10,982 bases of DNA from a bacterium (GTDB lineage: Bacteria > Thermosulfidibacterota > Thermosulfidibacteria > Thermosulfidibacterales > Thermosulfidibacteraceae), in contig JALVZS010000077.1 in NCBI GenBank assembly GCA_027022065.1, forward strand, positions 1 through 10,982, read 5' to 3'. The first letter of the stretch is position 1; each line of letters starts with the position of its first letter. The translations under genes and the position numbers were made by a program. Positions 6,767 through 10,982 of this stretch are shown in pieces. Under the pieces are notes generated by a model. That model saw nothing but the letters and a program-made list of their open reading frames with translations, searched no databases and was not told the DNA's origin.

Positions 6767-7464
6767 AGAGCCGTAACTAATGCCAATACCACGGTCTCCA
6801 CAATTTCACAAGAAGCCCCCAAAGTGTCCCCTGTTATGCCTCCGATCTTCCCCTCCCAGAATCTGGCAAACAAAAAGGAGAAGGCCACGGTGAAGACAAA
6901 GGCCAAGAGTCCCAGCCATCCGAAAAGGAACGAGACGGCAAGGGAGACAAGAGAAGAGATAGCAAAGCCTTTAAAAGTTGTCGCCTCTTTAACCATATGC
7001 CCCAATCCCTCCTTCCTTGCAGGTTTAGAGAAAAAGGGAACGAGAAAAAGGGAATACCTGCCAAGCACAGGAGGGAGTATAAGCCTGTGAGGAGCGGTGT
7101 GTGCCATAAGCCACAGTTTTGAGGAAAGCACCACAATTAAGGCAACCGCACCGAAGGTTCCCAAATGGGAATCCTTCAGTATCTTAAGCCTCTCTTCGGG
7201 ACCTTTCCCCACAGCAAGGGCGTCAAAGCTATCCGCAAGCCCGTCAAGATGGAAGGCTCCAGTTACCACTACCCAAAAGGCAAGACAAGCAGGGGGATAC
7301 ACTGCCTTAGGAAGTAAGGAAAGGAGAAAAAGCGCAAACCCTAAAAACAGCCCAACTGCGGGAAACAAGGCTACAGTAAGCTCAAAAGATGCATCTTCAC
7401 TCCAGCCTGCTGGTATGATAGTGATGAAAGATATGGAGTTCCTGAAGGCTTGCAATAGCTTCAT
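6763..7464 (-). CDS. cobS: Adenosylcobinamide-GDP ribazoletransferase (cobalamin synthase)
   Basis: Polytopic inner-membrane enzyme joining adenosylcobinamide-GDP with alpha-ribazole (or its phosphate) in the last assembly steps of adenosylcobalamin. The product has 233 residues (E. coli 247). It opens with the typical AFRNSISFITIIP segment. Conserved acidic and loop motifs follow: FHLDGLADSFDAL (71-83), KDSHLGTFGAVAL (97-109) and GGITGDTLGASCE (208-220). Between them are several hydrophobic stretches (about 28-50, 56-70, 104-120, 167-200). The ATG at 7464 has only a weak upstream GGGC as possible Shine-Dalgarno. First gene of a minus-strand chain with cobD and metF. The kinase/guanylyltransferase (CobU/CobY) and phosphatase (CobC) partners are not next to it. 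I see no sequence that I can recognise as a cobalamin riboswitch in the 47-base upstream spacer, which is too short to hold one. Confidence 0.95.
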   Translation of the reverse strand: MKLLQAFRNSISFITIIPAGWSEDASFELTVALFPAVGLFLGFALFLLSLLPKAVYPPACLAFWVVVTGAFHLDGLADSFDALAVGKGPEERLKILKDSHLGTFGAVALIVVLSSKLWLMAHTAPHRLILPPVLGRYSLFLVPFFSKPARKEGLGHMVKEATTFKGFAISSLVSLAVSFLFGWLGLLAFVFTVAFSFLFARFWEGKIGGITGDTLGASCEIVETVVLALVTAL

Positions 7465-7478
7465 ATTTAGCCCATAAC
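7450..7478 (+). promoter_or_regulatory. Candidate promoter for the THEP1-lipoprotein pair
   Basis: TTGCAA (7450-7455) and CATAAC (7473-7478) are 17 bases apart, each matching the consensus at 4 of 6 positions. The start site would leave a leader of about 27 bases before the TTG start. Overlaps the cobS start. By eye only and weak. Confidence 0.25.
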
Positions 7479-7498
7479 AGTTTTATCAGACGTTTTTC

Positions 7499-7505
7499 AA
7501 GGAGG
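7499..7505 (+). promoter_or_regulatory. Shine-Dalgarno supporting a TTG start
   Basis: AAGGAGG ends 6 bases before the TTG at 7512. No ATG or GTG lies in frame between the site and the Walker A motif that could serve as start, so TTG initiation is well supported. Confidence 0.7.
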
Positions 7506-7511
7506 CTGAAG

Positions 7512-8015
7512 TTGAAGAAGGTGCTGATAACGGGAAGGCCTGGTGTAGGCAAGACAACGGCCGTTATGAAGATAATGGAGGTCTTAGGGGACAAGGCGGT
7601 GGGCTTCTGCACGAGGGAGATAAGGGAAAGAGGTCAGAGGGTGGGCTTTGAGATTGTTACCACCTGGGGAAAGGTCCACACCCTTGCCCATGTGGACATA
7701 GACGGACCAAAGGTATCAAAGTACGGGGTAAATCTGGAAGCCTTGGAAAGCGTTGTGAGGGAGCTAAAGAACATTGAGCCCTTCAAGGTGCTCATAGTGG
7801 ACGAGATAGGGAAGATGGAGCTCATGTCTCATATATTTGCCAGGTGGGTTGAAAGTGTTGTGGAATCAAACATTAAGTTTGTGGGAACGGTCCCTTTAAG
7901 ATCAAGGCATCCTCTGGTGAACAGGCTGAAGAGTAAGCTTCCCGTTTGGGATGTTACTTCTGCGAACAGAAGCGCTATCCCGTTTAGGGTGCTTGAGTAC
8001 ATTGAGGAGGGCTGA
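7512..8015 (+). CDS. THEP1-like nucleoside-triphosphatase
   Basis: P-loop NTPase of the THEP1 family, whose characterised member from Aquifex aeolicus hydrolyses nucleoside triphosphates slowly with broad specificity in vitro; its cellular role is unsettled. The product has 167 residues, slightly shorter than the Aquifex protein (about 178 as I recall). Walker A GRPGVGKTT is at 8-16 and the Walker B-type VLIVDEIGKMEL at 93-104. GFCTREIRERGQRVGFEIVT (31-50) and KYGVNLEALESV (70-81) are family marks, and SRHPLVNRLK (131-140) is a likely C-terminal lid region. TTG start with a strong Shine-Dalgarno. Followed after two bases by a small lipoprotein gene whose Shine-Dalgarno lies inside this gene, so the two are co-translated. 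Divergent from cobS; it does not have the motif set of the cobalamin kinase CobU. Confidence 0.9.
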   Translation: MKKVLITGRPGVGKTTAVMKIMEVLGDKAVGFCTREIRERGQRVGFEIVTTWGKVHTLAHVDIDGPKVSKYGVNLEALESVVRELKNIEPFKVLIVDEIGKMELMSHIFARWVESVVESNIKFVGTVPLRSRHPLVNRLKSKLPVWDVTSANRSAIPFRVLEYIEEG

Positions 8016-8017
8016 AA

Positions 8018-8401
8018 ATGAAGAGGCTTTATGCAGTGTTGATAGCCCTTCCCCTTTGCGCCTGTGCAGTGGCCATAGGAGCGGCAGGTGCGGGGGGAGT
8101 GGCGGGTTACAGGTATGTGAAGGGGGAGCTTCAGGTTACATACAAAAAGGACTTTGCTTCTGTATGGGATGCCACATTAAAGGCCCTTAAAGAGCTGAAG
8201 GTGAGGATCGTTGAGGAAAGCCACGATGAGGTGGAAGGTTATCTTAAGGGATACACGCCCTTGGGAAAGAAGGTGAAGATAAAGGCAAAAACCGATGGAA
8301 GATTCACAAAGCTCCGCATAAGGGTGGGCTTTATGGGAGACAAGGATTACGCTTTGGCCATAAAGTACAGGATAGACAGGATCTTAAAGGTGAAGATGTG
8401 A
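8018..8401 (+). CDS. Small putative lipoprotein, DUF3568-like
   Basis: Unknown function; 127 residues. A short basic start (MKR) and hydrophobic segment (4-15) lead to a plausible lipobox L13-C14-A15-C16, so C16 would be the lipidated residue and the protein would sit on the cell-envelope side of a membrane. An Ala/Gly-rich stretch (17-30) is followed by YVKGELQVTYKKDFASVWDA and ALKELKVRI, an arrangement I recall from the DUF3568 family of small bacterial lipoproteins; the assignment is from memory. The remainder alternates Lys-rich and hydrophobic residues consistent with beta strands (EVEGYLKGY, KKVKIKAK, KLRIRVGF). ATG at 8018 with GAGGAGG at 8004-8010 inside the preceding THEP1 gene. The stop lies 7 bases from the convergent purD stop. 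Without lipidation it would still be a single-span or secreted protein. Confidence 0.75.
   Translation: MKRLYAVLIALPLCACAVAIGAAGAGGVAGYRYVKGELQVTYKKDFASVWDATLKALKELKVRIVEESHDEVEGYLKGYTPLGKKVKIKAKTDGRFTKLRIRVGFMGDKDYALAIKYRIDRILKVKM

Positions 8402-10982
<2,581 letters not shown>

Noticed and set aside
7482-7510. cobS promoter with GATAAA (7487-7482) and TTCAGC (7510-7505) on the minus strand
   Set aside because: Spacing is 17, but the boxes match the consensus at only 4 and 3 positions; too weak to list as a feature.
7465-7511. Cobalamin riboswitch upstream of cobS
   Set aside because: The spacer is only 47 bases to a divergent gene and I could not find a B12-box-like sequence; a cobalamin riboswitch needs about 200 bases.

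Overview
The window is a densely packed bacterial chromosome segment with ten genes and almost no intergenic DNA. The longest gaps are 52 and 47 bases, so no stretch over 300 bases lacks a gene. Arginine is coded mostly by AGG/AGA and isoleucine often by ATA. Shine-Dalgarno sites are often strong, genes overlap by a few bases, and the proteins are short, Lys/Glu-rich versions of their families. Together with the gene content (a THEP1-type NTPase, compact KamA, CobD/CobS, HtpX) this suggests a thermophile, most likely of the Aquificaceae (Hydrogenobacter/Thermocrinis-like). That placement is an inference, not a database match. I see no mobile elements, CRISPR arrays, tRNA or rRNA.

Layout, left to right. 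Minus strand: tlyA (cut by the left edge) follows a kamA-like radical SAM gene and overlaps it by 23 bases. After a 52-base divergent spacer, the plus strand carries an M24-family metallopeptidase homologue, htpX, and a degenerate GGDEF-domain gene joined to htpX by TGATG. This last gene converges on metF, and the two genes share one CTAG tetranucleotide for their stop codons. On the minus strand, cobS, cobD and metF are chained by two ATGA overlaps. A 47-base divergent spacer leads to a plus-strand pair: a THEP1-like NTPase (TTG start) and a small putative lipoprotein. This pair converges, with a 7-base gap, on the minus-strand pair alaS (5' end cut by the right edge) and purD, which overlap as GTGA.

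How the genes may work together. cobD makes the aminopropanol-phosphate arm of cobalamin and cobS attaches the lower ligand. metF makes methyl-THF, which a cobalamin-dependent methionine synthase could use, so the cobS-cobD-metF chain reads as a B12/one-carbon cassette. alaS and tlyA serve translation and rRNA modification. purD is purine synthesis. M24, htpX and the degenerate GGDEF gene may form a protein-turnover and signalling operon.

Most of the window is housekeeping, and I do not see a clear new defence or mobile system. The least explained items are: the degenerate GGDEF protein, whose active site has become PEQEL while an RxxD inhibitory-site motif stays at the right distance; the M24 protein, which keeps all five metal ligands but has replaced both catalytic histidines; and the KamA-like enzyme, which has HGK in place of the usual glycine-rich PLP-lysine motif.
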